From the NCBI GenBank assembly GCA_022393335.1, contig JAJEKB010021308.1, positions 256,838-320,837 on the forward strand: a stretch of 64,000 nt of DNA, in the 5' to 3' direction. Positions 9,952 through 21,977 of this stretch are shown here, in pieces. The DNA is from Macrotrachela quadricornifera. Its lineage: Eukaryota; Rotifera; Eurotatoria; Philodinida; Philodinidae. Numbering within the stretch: the stretch's first letter is position 1; every line of letters starts with the position of its first letter. The notes beneath the pieces were generated by a model, which was given only the letters and a program-made list of their open reading frames with translations, had not been told where the DNA came from and made no database searches. Position numbers and translations under genes: made by a program.

Positions 9952-12265
9952 CTAATATTATCGATCTGACCATTTCTGGTTTCTGATCGGTTAGAAGAGA
10001 CAGACAAACTTTAAAAGATATTTACAGCCGTAAAATCCTTTCCTTCAGAAAAAAGAAATAGTTTCTCTTTATGAAATCTAGATTAGTGAATTTTCATAAA
10101 GCTCTGATTGATATTTGATTAGATGTTTTATTCAACTGAAATTTAAACATTGTATAATTGCTAGTTTTACAAAACCACAAGAGAAACTGAGTGTCAAAAA
10201 TCACAATCAAAAAGAACCTGTACTGATACAACACCGACCTTAACGACCCTATGAGATATAATTAATAAAATGGATTACTATTTAATATTCTGTTTTTTGT
10301 TTAAATAATCCGGTATTTCAGTTATATTTTCCATAAATGTCACTTACTAGTGAGTGTGATTTCAACTGGCAAACATAATTTGAAAGTGTGTGAAATGGCA
10401 ATTATTTCATTTCTTACATTTTACTTGTCCTATTCTATTCTGTCCTACGACCATCGTGTCCTGATTCTGCCCTGTCCAACAGCGATCATGTCTGAATACT
10501 GTCCTGTTTTGAAGATTAGAATAGGACAGAACACAACAGAACAGCTTTATCTTGCACATCTCTAATTTGTACGACCTACAACGCTTTGAAAAGTCACAAT
10601 CTGCACAATATTCAACAAAATTAGGATATTATTACTTTATAAAAATTAATTATTTCGAGCGACATCACATCTATTCATCTGTCAATCAATGTATGCTTTC
10701 CATTGTCCAATTTATCTATTGAATCATTGGCGTATTAAGAATTGAATTGAGACAACTAATCTTAAAACAATGATTTATTTCTACATTAGCTTATCTAGTG
10801 AGCTTCTGAGGATCGTATGAAGTGAATCAAAGCTGGCACTAGCCAAACTGCAATCCACATTCCATATGTTACTATTTTTTAACATATAAGTATAGAGTGA
10901 GCAAAAAATTACTGTCCGCTGTTCAAAGTGTTTTAAAGAAGTTTTACATTATCTTCTTCACCTTTTGAGCTCTGTCTAGTGGTGGCACTCACATCTTCTT
11001 AAGAGCTACTTAATAGTGGCACAGGCAACATTTTCAGGATATCTAGTGATGGTATGCACGACTTTTGAAGTCCTATCTGGACAGAATATCTACGACTAGT
11101 AGATTCCGTGCATACTTCACGACTGTTCCAACCTTAAACATATAATTCGAGTCTTTAAATCTTTATTTGGTTGAAAACATGCCGACGCTGGACACCCTCT
11201 GTAAACATAGAGAGTTCTGCCGTTTCATAACCTTATATCGCATGTATTTTTATAGTACATATAGCATTCGACTTTTGACTCTTCTGTGGCTTTTTTACTC
11301 GTTTTCTTTATTATCTTCTACTGAAATATCGTGTATTCTATTATAATTACCATACATACTTCAGAGTTAATGAGCACCTCTATATAATAGCTCTTCAGAA
11401 GCTAATGACACCCAATATAATAACTCTTAAGTACGTATGGCTAGCCTCGTAAGATAGCTCTTGAGGACCTAGGGGTACCTCTATATAATAATGTTCGGGC
11501 ATGTTTCCTTGCATAGGTAATTCAGTTTTAGTCATTGACTTCGAATCTGTTTGATCGAAAAAAAAAGGATCAACAGGAGAGGGACCAGACGTGACACTCA
11601 ACATTATTATATAGATGAATTTGTCCTCATTCTTACGAGACTTAACCATAGCTATACAGGTGCGGCCATTAGATTTGGAAAGACTTGACTCTCACTAGAT
11701 CAACAGACTTAAGGCTTGAAAAGGCTGCATTTAATCTATCTATTTCAAACAAAACCTACAGCAACGCCACAAACGATCAAATAAAATTTATTCATCGGAA
11801 ATAAATCGAAAATGCAGGTGCCTTCGATAACAATTATGATGACAAATCCCAAGAAAAGCTTACTTTGATTTGAACAAGACAAAATATGACGAGTATAGAA
11901 ACAAGTTTCAGTGATTTTTCATTTTTCAATTTATTCAGGCAGAGAATTAACGAAAAAATGGATGGTGTAATGCCTATAAAATACACCTTTCAGAAAACGA
12001 AAATTCTTTTTTCACAACGGCAAACAATATCAGCAGCTTGAAGCACGAGCACTGCATTTTTTTTGCTCTTAAAATAACATTCTCTATACGATTGTGTGTG
12101 CTTGTCGTAGATAAAAAACTCAACTTTTTCGTTTCTTCTTTGATCAGACACTTGCTTATAAAACATTAGAAATTTTGAAAGTATCATACGGCTTGTCCGC
12201 AGGTAACGCACTCACTATTTTGATAACTTTCCATCTTGATTTCTCACGAATACCTAAATATAGAG
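9952..12265. other. non-coding stretch
   Basis: No gene recognised. 10415-10563 has GTCCTATTCTA with an inverse TAGAATAGGAC and ends GCACATCTCTA, which resembles one hAT end, but no matching left end was seen. 10970-11110 and 11370-11500 hold degenerate pieces of the kind of minisatellite seen at 44870-45760 (boxes such as GAGGACCTAGGGGTACCTCT and ATATAATA). Confidence 0.45.
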
Positions 12266-12269
12266 CTCT

Positions 12270-13150
12270 GAAATTTGCGTGGCACGATGTTTCCGCGCAC
12301 GACATTTCCGCGCCGACACTTCCGCGCCGACATTTCCGCGCGCGACACTTTCGCGCAAATGAAATTTTTCTCTTTTGTTTATATTGAGCTAATGCTAGAG
12401 GAATCATCTGGATTCCTACAAGAATCATCTGGGATGTTACGGAAATCACCTATGATGCTACAGGGATTATCTATAATACTGGAGGGATCGCCCAGGATGC
12501 TAGAGGATTGCCTGAGCTGCTATATGCATCACCTATGACACCAAACACACCAATTGGTGATGCTTGTAGAATCTCAGAGGACCCCTCCAGCAACTCAGGT
12601 GATCGGTCTAGCATCCCAGGCGATGCGTCTGGTGTCTCGAGCGGTGATTCTAGTATCCAGAGCAATGCCTCTAGTATCTCGGGCAATGTATGCAGCATTC
12701 CAGATGATCCTTCCAGCATCTTAGGTGGTTCCTATAGTGTCCTAGGTGAGCTTACCAGAAGTTCAAGTGATCCATCTAGCAGCCCAGGCGATGCCTCTAG
12801 TATCTCTGGTGATCATTCTAGCATCCTAGGTGATGCCTCTAGCATCTCAGATGATTCCTGCAGCAATCCAGGTGAACCCACCAATATCATAGGTGATGCC
12901 TCTAGCATCTCAGATGATTCCTGCAGCAATCCAGGTGAACCCACCAATATCATAGGTGATCTCTCTAGTATCCCAGGTAATTCCTCTAGCATTAGCTCAA
13001 TATAAACAGAAGAGAAAAAATTCATTTGCGCGGAAGTGTCGCGCGCGGTAGTGTTGCTGCGCGGAAGTGCCGTGCGCGGAAATGTCGGCGTGGAAATGTC
13101 GGCGCGGAAATGTCGTGCGCGGAAACGTCGGTGAACCGAAATTTGGTGTG
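12270..13150. mobile_element. fold-back type element: inverted arms made of subrepeats around a minisatellite
   Basis: The left arm (about 12270-12400) and right arm (about 12985-13150) are inverse copies. Each has tandem CGCGC-rich units such as GACATTTCCGCGCC, then TTCTCT, TGTTTATATTGAGCTAATGC and TAGAGG. Inside, a 15/30-bp minisatellite lies in reverse orientation up to about 12540 and in forward orientation from about 12550 to 12985. The right arm has about two more CGCG units than the left. The minisatellite period is a multiple of three, so open frames exist on both strands; these are not regarded as genes. No transposase is present. The architecture matches fold-back elements. Confidence 0.8.
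12829..12954 (+). repeat. perfect 63-bp tandem duplication in the minisatellite
   Basis: 12829-12891 and 12892-12954 are identical. Each begins GGTGATGCCTCTAGC and ends ACCAATATCATA. This is the most recent expansion step in the array. Confidence 0.9.
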
Positions 13151-13664
13151 CAGATGCATGCTACAAAGCTATTTGACGCCCAAAATTTTCACTTCAACTG
13201 ACTTCATGGTTCGTGTTTTACAAGAAATATACATGCCGGTAACGCACTCACAAAAAAGACCCTCTTTTTTATGGTGATGCCAAAGATCATTCATTTTCCA
13301 CAAATGCGTACGTTATAATGACATATGATCCAGAGCAAGTTTGTAGTAGACAGTTTGGACTATCTGCTGAATACAAGGCATCTTCCAAAATGTTGTCCTA
13401 TTGTTGAACTACACATCGATTATTGTGGTAACACACTCACGATTTAGTAACGCACTCACTTTTCTTTTTATTGCCTATTTAAAGTGACATTTTCACAACC
13501 CTCACAAAAAACAGTAGATGATTTATCAATGCCAGACTGTAGATTTAATACCAAAATGACTACGAATATTTTCATTTTTAATCAAAACCAAAACGCTGAT
13601 CGAGATACGGTGAGAGACAAAAGTGCATTTTTCAGTGATTTTGCACAGAAATGCTTCATTTTGG
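13151..13664. other. short non-coding stretch
   Basis: No recognisable gene. GTAACGCACTCAC recurs at about 13240, 13430 and 13448, and GGTAACGCACTCAC also at 12202, just left of the fold-back element. It may be a diverged older repeat that hosted the element. Confidence 0.4.
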
Positions 13665-13672
13665 CTGGGAAC

Positions 13673-14394
13673 TAGTGTTCTGTGTGAGCACTAATTTCAC
13701 GATCACGCGTGATCGTGATCGTGACCGTGATCGTGAGCGAGGTATAAAATCTGGTAATCACGAATGTAATATATACCTTCAAAATTTCACATTTTTATTG
13801 AAAAGTTCACATTCTCATTCAAAATTTTAATGTTCACATTTAAATCAGAAATAAAATCTGACGTTTTATATCCTACTTTTAACAACAAAAGCAATGTAAA
13901 TACATAATCTGATTAAATACAATTATGTAAAAAAAGAAAACCCAGAATGAAATAAGAAAATCACATAATGAAATATTCATTCATTATTTTCACTGTCTAT
14001 ATCAACTAAATAATCATCATCATCATTAGTGGCGGGACTAGGAGTTCGGTCTAGGGGGAGCTGAGCTCCCCCTAACTCTTTATGTTTCTGTCACTAACCA
14101 CCTACTCTAATTGGAGCTCAAATTTCCTAAGGGGAGCTCGGAGCTTTCTAGAGGGAGCTGAGCTTCCCCAAGCTCCCCCGGTCGCTCTGTCACTAATCAT
14201 CATCGTTTTGACTACTAATAATATAGTTATATTGTTTTGATTTTTTTTGCATTGATTTATAACAATCGTGAATTTTCATGATAGTGATCGTGATTATGGC
14301 TGGATAAAAATTCGTGATCGTGCGTGAAAGGTACATCTCACTTCGTGATCGTGATCGTGATCGTGATCAAAAAAACCAATCACGCAGAACACTA
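13673..14394. mobile_element. hAT-type MITE, 722 bp
   Basis: Ends are TAGTGTTCTGTGTGA and the near-inverse TCACGCAGAACACTA. The exact 8-bp target duplication CTGGGAAC lies at 13665-13672 and 14395-14402. Subterminal GATCGTGATCGTGA hexamer arrays stand at 13699-13736 and 14345-14370 and are palindromic in themselves. There is no coding potential. A second hAT MITE is nested inside. Confidence 0.9.
14027..14195. mobile_element. nested hAT-type MITE, 169 bp
   Basis: Starts TAGTGGCGGGACTAGG and ends CGGTCGCTCTGTCACTA. It is flanked by ATCATCAT on both sides (14019-14026 and 14196-14203), an 8-bp target duplication although of low complexity. The inside is built of GGGGGAGCT / AGCTCCCCC boxes, so the element can fold. 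It lies within the 722-bp MITE and is therefore younger. Confidence 0.8.
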
Positions 14395-14402
14395 CTGGGA
14401 AC

Positions 14403-15724
14403 TACTATTTATTCGCAAAATATTGAAAAACAAACCAGACAGGTCGACGCAGAATATGCGAAAACCTATTTAAAAACTTGAACTGAACACAATTCGTTGT
14501 ACTGTGAACGAGAAAATCAGCTCGCTAGTCTAATAATGCTGGTTGACCGTTAGCCGAACAAGCCGCATAACAGCAAGCAGTTTGAAGAATCGTTCTCGAA
14601 TTTATCTCAAATATACGATGTCATTCAATCGCATTTTACCGGTTTTTTATAGCACAAACCAACATCTTTGTGCAGTTGTTAACTTTTTCGGGGGAGGATG
14701 GAAGGGGAGAGAAGCAAAGAAGATTAGTTGTTCTGCTGTTAGTCGAAATGCTACGACGAACTGGTCGTCATCTGAATCATATTATAGAATAGTTTAATGT
14801 AGAAGTTTTGTTTATTGCCAAATTAAGACAAATGCTACTAACATCCATGCACTCATACCAAACTTATCCGATTCGATCATTCTTAATATCTGATTCTAGC
14901 AAGCGACCAAATCTATGAATAACCCAAATCTGTGAAATCAAGCTGGGAACTTCTTATCTGTAACAGTTTCAACCCATATCTAAATGTGAGGAATCGTTTT
15001 AAGAAATTTCTTCAAAAATTAAAAAGCTCTCAAAGTTAATTACTGCCTTATTTCGACTCTTCTGTTCTATCATCATTTAAAAAGCTCGTCCATTAGCTAC
15101 CTCGAAATGAATGTTGCTTCGCCGCTTTTGCTTCATTTATCAATGCGTTTCCCTAGTTTTGTCACAAGTGAATCAGAATATCGGCACGTAAAAAATTATA
15201 AAGATAATGATAGACAGGCTAGTCAGACCGTAGAAAGTGGCAAATAGGTAAGTTTGGTCGAAGAAAGAATATGGCAAGTACAAATGGACTGAGTTGCTCT
15301 GCAATCTTCCAGGTTTTGGTAAAGCAGATCTGTTTGGATCGCAAGTCGCCATCCTCACCCAACCATAAATGGGATGCCTGAAAACAAACTCATGAGTTAT
15401 CACTGCCATCCCTAAGACGAGCCCAATAAATCATAAAAGTCGTATCCGAACAACAATGTAAAAGTTCCATACACACCGTTAAACATCAACTTGAAACCGA
15501 CTAGATATATTCTGGAGATAGGAATTATCAAGTTGTTGACTCACTCTTCAGACGCAATATCAAAAGCTAACAATATAAGGTGCAAAGAAGTGTTGAGTAG
15601 GTACAGAAATCATGTCAAAATAAGGTTGTTAATCTTACAGATATGACATGTCCGAAGCTATCCAAACAAGCTAGACATCATAGCGTAATAGGGTTCGAAA
15701 ACTTATGGGTATTATGCCTGAAAT
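14403..15724. other. non-coding stretch
   Basis: No gene or clear repeat was seen. Short open frames at 14543-14797 (+) and 15173-15409 (-) show no recognisable motifs. Confidence 0.4.
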
Positions 15725-15738
15725 AATTTCTAAAGATC

Positions 15739-15854
15739 TTCGTTTTTGTTTGTCTCTTTGCTTTTTTTTTTTTGCTCTTTTTCTTTTTTTTTTTTTGTAC
15801 TGCCAGGACCTTATGGTCATCAGTTTTTACTGCATAAATAAAAAAAAAAAAAAA
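15739..15854 (+). mobile_element. 5'-truncated retroposon (LINE tail) with 14-bp target duplication
   Basis: AATTTCTAAAGATC is present at 15725-15738 and again at 15855-15868. Between them lie T-rich text, the stretch ACTGCCAGGACCTTATGG, GTCATCAGTTTTTACTGCAT and AAATA plus a long A run. Target duplication plus 3' poly-A is the hallmark of target-primed reverse transcription. The LINE clade cannot be told from so short a tail. Confidence 0.8.
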
Positions 15855-15869
15855 AATTTCTAAAGATCC

Positions 15870-16424
15870 TATATATTATGGTTGCGAAGAACGGAAAAGT
15901 TGGCAATACTGTGCATCAGACAACCTTTACAAGTCACATACGTAGTGATTGCAGAGCATTCAAAAAGTTGTGACTGTTATGTTTGAGAACACCTCTAAAA
16001 ATCACAGATGTCAAGATCGAGAAAAGCTTGAAAAGTTTTAATTATTATATTCTAGGAAGCCTCACAAAGTCATTAGATATCATGTCCAAATATCGTTCAA
16101 AAAGTAGCAATAATATTCCTAATTGGTTAAATACTAACTAAGTGTACTAATTAATTAATTCTTGATTATTTACAAGCAACATATTGTCTTAGTATGATAA
16201 CTTTTAAACCATGGAAGATGTTTTAATGATAAAATGTCGATATGTAAATGAGTTCGAACTTTCGAGTTTACCTCTCGAACTCCTTTTTTTGACCAAAATT
16301 GTATCAAACACGTTTTTATCCCAAATGAAAAGGGTATGGAAGAATTCGAAGGAAAAACAGGACAAACTGATCGATTAAAGACCGATTCCAATCTGATTCA
16401 TTTGGTATAATAGTCTACACAGAA
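15870..16424. other. non-coding stretch
   Basis: A/T-rich. An open frame on the minus strand (16170-16391) has no recognised domain. Nothing else is supported. Confidence 0.35.
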
Positions 16425-16540
16425 AAGGAACAAAACAGATACATCTTGGTAAACTATGGACTCTAATTTGATTGGTTCATTTTTTCTATATGAAGTGAAC
16501 TATATTTCTTTGGCTAGTATGTTTGGTTCACTTTCTATGA
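16425..16540. repeat. dispersed repeat, also at 38145-38262
   Basis: TTGGTAAACTATG, TTTGATTG, ATTTCTTTGG and ATGTTTGGTTCACTT occur in the same order and spacing at both sites. The source is unknown. Confidence 0.7.
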
Positions 16541-16552
16541 CCAGAGAAAATG

Positions 16553-18499
16553 TTATTGTGCTTGGGATTGATTTTTTGCTTTGACTTGGAATACACGTAC
16601 TCCTTTTGCATAACATTCACTATCATTTATATACGAAATTGTAAATGGTGATTGTTTAATTATTCTATATCGTTGATCATTAGCATAATTATCATCATTT
16701 AATCGATTAATGATTATTGTTAATGCTGCCTCAATTATAGCTGGTGATAATAAACTTGTTTTCATATGATTTCTTTTGAACTGAGCTGCAATAAATTCCA
16801 TACTACCGAATTTTGTTCCAAATTTACATAAAAACTCATCTTCATTTAAATATTTTCCCAAAACTTTTAACACTTCGTTGAGAATTTCATCATTAATTTG
16901 TGATTCTGTCTGTTTATTTGGTAAACGCTCAAATTCAGTTTTATCAATCTGAAGTGTACCATTAGCAGCATTTCGAGCAATCATGTCAGCTGTTATTCGA
17001 CGCAAAAAGTCTCCTTCATTCTCACCAGGATTTTGTAGCATCTGACGAACTGTAACTCTTAATGGTGTGACATCATTGATATTTTGTCTAATGAACAAAT
17101 AAATCATGAAATTAATTTTAAAATACAGAGAAATCTATTCATTCATTCACTAGAGAGATAGTTGCCATAATAAAAGGTACCTAATTGTTTTTTGAATAAC
17201 TTTCGATAGGAACAAGGTAGAAACCTTCGATTTTCACCATTCGATAGAGAAAAGAGTTGAGCATCCAGATTGTTCGAACTTCATTGGTCAAATAAGTAAC
17301 CAATCAGGTTCATTTCCTGATAGAATTCTCGACGGACGAGATTTTAAAGAAATTTTCCATTAGATTTTGAACTATGATATCGCCATCTGATAGAAAAATT
17401 CGTTCTCTCTTGATCTACGCAAAGCCGATTCCCGTTCCAGAGATAGATGAGTTTTTCAAAAACTGCAGATTTTGGTAGCTTGATCTGTAATTACTGGGGA
17501 GGGGTAGGCGATTATGATAAGTCGATTTAAGACTTCTATGTGAATATTTTAATGCATCATCGGTTCAGATTCCATAGCAGAAAAATATAAAATTTTAGAA
17601 TTCTCGTCGAAGACATCTTAAAATCGCTTTGAAATCGAAAATAAACATTATCTCTCTATTTATCATGATCACCTACCCCTCTCGGAACCGTTTTTCTAGT
17701 TATTACAGGTCAACCTAACAAAATCTGTAGTTTTTCCAAAACCTTCTTATCTCTGGAACGGAATGAGCTACAGATCTTGACTGTACTTAGATCAAGAGAA
17801 CGAATTTTTCTATCGGATGGCGATATCATAGCTCAAAATCTAATGGGAAATTTCTTTAGAATCTCGTTATCGAAAGTTATTCAAAAAACAATCAAGTGTC
17901 TTTTATTCTGGCGTCGATATTACTTACCTCGCTAATGAAAGGAGTTCTTCCATTTTTTCAATATAATCTTCTTGTAATGCATTACTAAATCTTGCTGTTT
18001 CGATAGTTTTTATCAAATATTGTTCAGCATCTCTCCATTCTTGTCCTTCTAGACAGAAAAAAGCCACACGAAAATATTGAAAACTAATTTCTGTATAATC
18101 TGTTGGTATATGTTTTAACATAATATGCAAGGCTATTTGTGCTTCTCTGATAGCTAGTTTTATATTGTTTATTTCCCAATAACATAATGACAATATTTTG
18201 TGCATTTGTGCAAAAATAAAGTGATCTTTCTGGTTAGGTAACAAGCATACTATGTTGTGAATTGCATTATATTCACTTAGTATAGCAAGTTCGAATTGTT
18301 TAAGTTGAAAAAAATTTATGGCATTTAAATGATGTTTATAGACGTTAATAAAATGTTGACGTGATGGGAGATCGATAATTTCCTCGCGACAATGAACAGG
18401 AATATTGGAGAGGATTCGTTCAAACTCGATTGTTTCTTCCGAGATAGGAGATGGTAATGGAGAAATTCTATTGTTTGGTAAACTTTTACAACAACCCAT
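16553..18499 (-). CDS. two-exon TPR-like protein with putative N-myristoylation site
   Basis: Exon 1 is 18499-17928 and exon 2 is 17087-16553. The donor reads AG|GTAAGTA and the acceptor TTCATTAG|A; the split codon AG+A gives Arg, and the spliced frame is open for about 368 residues. The protein starts MGCCKS. Gly2 followed by two Cys is a typical N-myristoylation/palmitoylation signal, suggesting membrane attachment. Residues ~45-190 are helical with TPR-like pairs (FELAILSEYNAIH, IKLAIREAQIALHI, WRDAEQYLIKTIETA). Exon 2 is helical and charged and was not recognised. The 840-bp intron is mostly one large inverted repeat. Function unknown; the TPR part suggests protein binding. An additional 5' exon cannot be excluded, but the start context and myristoylation signal favour this ATG. 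Confidence 0.75.
17164..17912. mobile_element. palindromic (fold-back) element filling the intron of the TPR-like gene
   Basis: The left part from GCCATAATAAAAGG reads inward through GTTTTTTGAATAACTTTCGA, GATATCGCCATC and CGTTCCAGAGATA. The same series appears inverted on the right, ending CTTTTATTCTGGC. Arms are about 300 bp with scattered mismatches around a central loop near 17500-17680. No coding sequence or clear target duplication was found. It accounts for about 90% of the intron. Confidence 0.8.
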
Positions 18500-20679
18500 G
18501 TGCGAAATCAGATAGGAATTTTATTCGTAGTTAACTATTAAAATTGAAATATAGTATTCAAATCTAGAATAGATCACAAATATATTTTTATCTTTTATAA
18601 TAAAAAAATAACTTGCATATGGATTGGCAAATTTTCCACATGTTACTCAACAAAATTATATAAATATTGTCATTCTTCGTTTCAACCATTAATTAACATG
18701 ATTTCTGTCACTTTTTGTGAAACACGATCTAAAAGAGAGTGTTGAAGTGCTTAGGGATAGAAATTTGGATCCACCTCTACAGACACAGAAGTTCTTGGAA
18801 TAATTATAGGGCATGAAAAACGAGATCATATTGTGACAGACGGCTTTATAGTACTATGAAAGATGACGCATAATTGAACTCTAATTAAAATATCTCTGGA
18901 GTGTCTCCTTGTTGAAGTTTTATGTTCTAAAGCAAGAGATAATGTCAAAATAATTCAAGAGGAAAACTTACATTCTTCAAAATATTCCAATACTGAACAA
19001 TTTTTTGTCATTTATATTGATAAGTAAGACTACGAACTTCACCATAGTAAAATATAGATTATTTGAGTAGCTGACAAATTCATAGCAACATCTACTAGAT
19101 AAAAAAAAAGATAAATCTTTCCTATAAATATAATTTATAAAAGAGATAAACCTGTCATATAACTACAGGAGAAAAGCAAAAAATAAAATTTTTTCATTTA
19201 GATATTTTATAAACTTTTTCGAATGTAAATCAAGATTTTAAAATAACTCATTCATATGATATATCATACACGGAAGATTTTGTTTTTTTTATATAGATGT
19301 ATATAATTTACATATATCTTCAATTAAATCGCACACCAATACCTTATATAGGCTGGGACAGTCGATCTAGTCTGTCCTTTATTTTATGATTTTTCAATAA
19401 AAACTTCCATTCTGTAATATCGAAATATAGTTATAGACAAATAAAGTGAAATATCTTTCATAGTGAAACAACAAAATATTGGCTGGACATAATTATAACT
19501 ATTTATATAATATAATGGTAGTTTTTTTATTAATCATTCATTTTGATGCATAGCTGCTCGCTGCTTTTAATCTCTTATTACTTACTTCGTATAAATGCTT
19601 TTTTAGTTTTTATTATCGTGTGATGTCTTATCTTGATATGTCCTCTTCAACTTCTACCTGAGATTTTTTTATATTTATTGATCATTTTCTCGATTAAACA
19701 TAGATTTTATAAAGGTTAACATTTTAAAGTAATAAATGTCGTCTAATCATCTCAATTCGATTGCCAGGAATTTCGATTTTTTTTTATGAAGAATTCTCTT
19801 ATTTTTTGTTTAAATATCATTATGTCATTTTTATCTGAGGCCGGGACAAAAAAAAGTGCAATATATTACAATATTTACTTGCAACAGAAAAAACAGTTAA
19901 AAATAAATAGATTTTATGTACATCATTGATCAAAAAAAGAAGTTTATGCTTTTTATATATTGACTGACAATTGAAATCTCAAAATCTATAACTTCTATAT
20001 AAAAGCATCAATATTTTCATATATTCATATCTAAGAAAAATTTCGTTCAAAACTTCGGAATTTGTTTAATATAAGTTAGCGTCATTAAGGCCTTCATATA
20101 TATATAAATTTCAAAATATGATTTTGCTGTGAAAGGATATCCTGTTGAAAAAATTCAATATGTCGATCTAGGTTATACTAGAAGCAGCTCACATTTTAAA
20201 TTCATTAGTTTACATTTTGATCAATAGTATGAATGAAAATCCTTTCTTTTTTTTTCTATTTTAACCGTCAATATTGAAACTAATTTATTTTCATATGACA
20301 AAAATAAGAAAGAAAAAAAAACAAGTCCAATCATACATATACCCATGTTGACAGCAAAATGTTATAGCCACATTAACATTATTTTTATTTTTCATGCAAT
20401 ATACAACGTAATTAATATATGTGCACGATTGTCAGATAAAAATCAAAATATGATCATTAATGATGAAAAAAATGTGACTATTTCATTAATATATCTCTTA
20501 TGATATACCTTTTTTCAATCACAAACCATTATTAATATATTTCATCAATAGCGTTGTTAATCAACAAAATACGTATTCAAACAAACAAACGAAGAGAAAC
20601 TGTACCACAACAAAGTATAGTCAATTTTCTATTTAAACCTGAAATAATTCAAAGAAACTAAATATGATCTATAGACACT
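18500..20679. other. A/T-rich intergenic stretch
   Basis: No gene recognised. GGCTGGGACAGTC at about 19350 and GGCCGGGACAAAA at about 19838 lie in the same orientation and could be remnants of one repeat, but this is weak. Confidence 0.4.
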
Positions 20680-21451
20680 ATGTCTCATAGATTTTCAGGC
20701 ATGACAAAATTGATTTATATGAACATACAGTAGAATGTCTAACCATTATGTTTATGTATTAGCTTCGAGTACTCGTGATGGTCTTTCAGATGATATATTA
20801 TTGAATATAAGAATGCAATATGATCCATTGTGCATTTTGCACATATTTCGGCGTATGAAAATGATAAAATCTTGAAATATTTTTTAAAAAAATGCGGCGT
20901 TTAAAGTTCTACAGCAAATGCCAGAATAGATAGTTGTTCTAATGGTCTACTGGGTACTCAAAATAAGGAACCCAGACGATAGTGCTAATCTCCATCGTGC
21001 TGAGTATAATAAAAAAAAACTTTTATTTTGCATGTATTTCAGTTTCAGAAAAAGATACAATTTAAAACTTTTTTTTTAAAGATTCGCCATGGAAAGCTCC
21101 AGAAAAGCTGTGCAAACAGACCATAATTACATAAGAAGAATTTTTTCGAAATATCTTTTGAAAAAAAAATTCAAGATTTTATCATTTGTCTATACCAAGA
21201 TACGTGCGAAATAAAAAAGAAGTTAGAAACATTTTGATATACCTTGTATCATATTGGTCGATTTTGAAAAATTTTTCATTATATTCTTATGTTTTTATTT
21301 TTCGTTATCATAGACAAAGATTTTATTCAATAATATATCATCTGAAACGTCGTCACGAGTATTCCAAGTTGATACATAAACACAATGATTAGATATTATT
21401 CTGTATGTTCATATAAATCAATTTTGTCATGCCTCAAAATTTATGAGACAT
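20680..21451. mobile_element. TIR (fold-back) element, ~772 bp
   Basis: Arms of about 135 bp (20680-20815 and 21316-21451) are inverted copies. TCATAGATTTTCAGGCATGA, TTGATTTATATGAACATACA and GATGATATATTATTGAATA on the left each appear inverted on the right with few changes. The interior is A/T-rich without a transposase. Superfamily undetermined. Confidence 0.75.
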
Positions 21452-21956
21452 CCTATCTACTAGAATTTTATCTGTCTTATTTACTCACACTCTAGTTTAA
21501 TACTAGAAAAATATTTCGAATTTTTTATAATATTCATATTATTATAGAGCATATTGAACTCTACTTGGATTTTTGCAAAAAAATGTAAAATATTCCGACA
21601 ATGAGTTTTATATAATCCGAAAAATTTTCTATTAGATGATAGCTCCAATTCTATTCTACAAAACTATATATCTCGATTGTTTGTCTATATATGTTTTTTT
21701 ATATAATAGCACTGATTTATAGAGAGAGAGAAATCAAATCTTTTCCAGTACTCATAACTCTTTTGTTTCATTATAAAATCTCAACAGTTTGACGGCATCT
21801 TTTATGCAAAAACAAATAAATCAATTTTCTTTTTCTTTTTATGTTACTCTGATAATGTTCTACCTTGTCATAAACCTTGCACAATTGTTGAGTTTTTTAA
21901 ACACTTTCCATATACATTTTTGATTTGAACTATATGATAGTATTTATACAATATCT
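21452..21956. other. intergenic region upstream of the M60/TCAF-type gene
   Basis: A/T-rich, with an (AG)n run at about 21721-21731. It should hold the promoter and 5' UTR of the next gene, but no distinct element is recognisable. Confidence 0.4.
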
Positions 21957-21977
21957 ATGATTTCTAGAAAAGTAGTA

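Noticed and set aside
12471..13025. Overlapping long frames on both strands encoding Ser/Asp/Gly-rich repeats
   Set aside because: They come from a 15/30-bp minisatellite whose period is a multiple of three; both strands stay open for that reason, and the array is the core of a fold-back element.
13699..13736. CRISPR-like or operator-like GATCGTGA array
   Set aside because: No spacers; it is a simple hexamer array matched by another near the opposite end of a hAT MITE.
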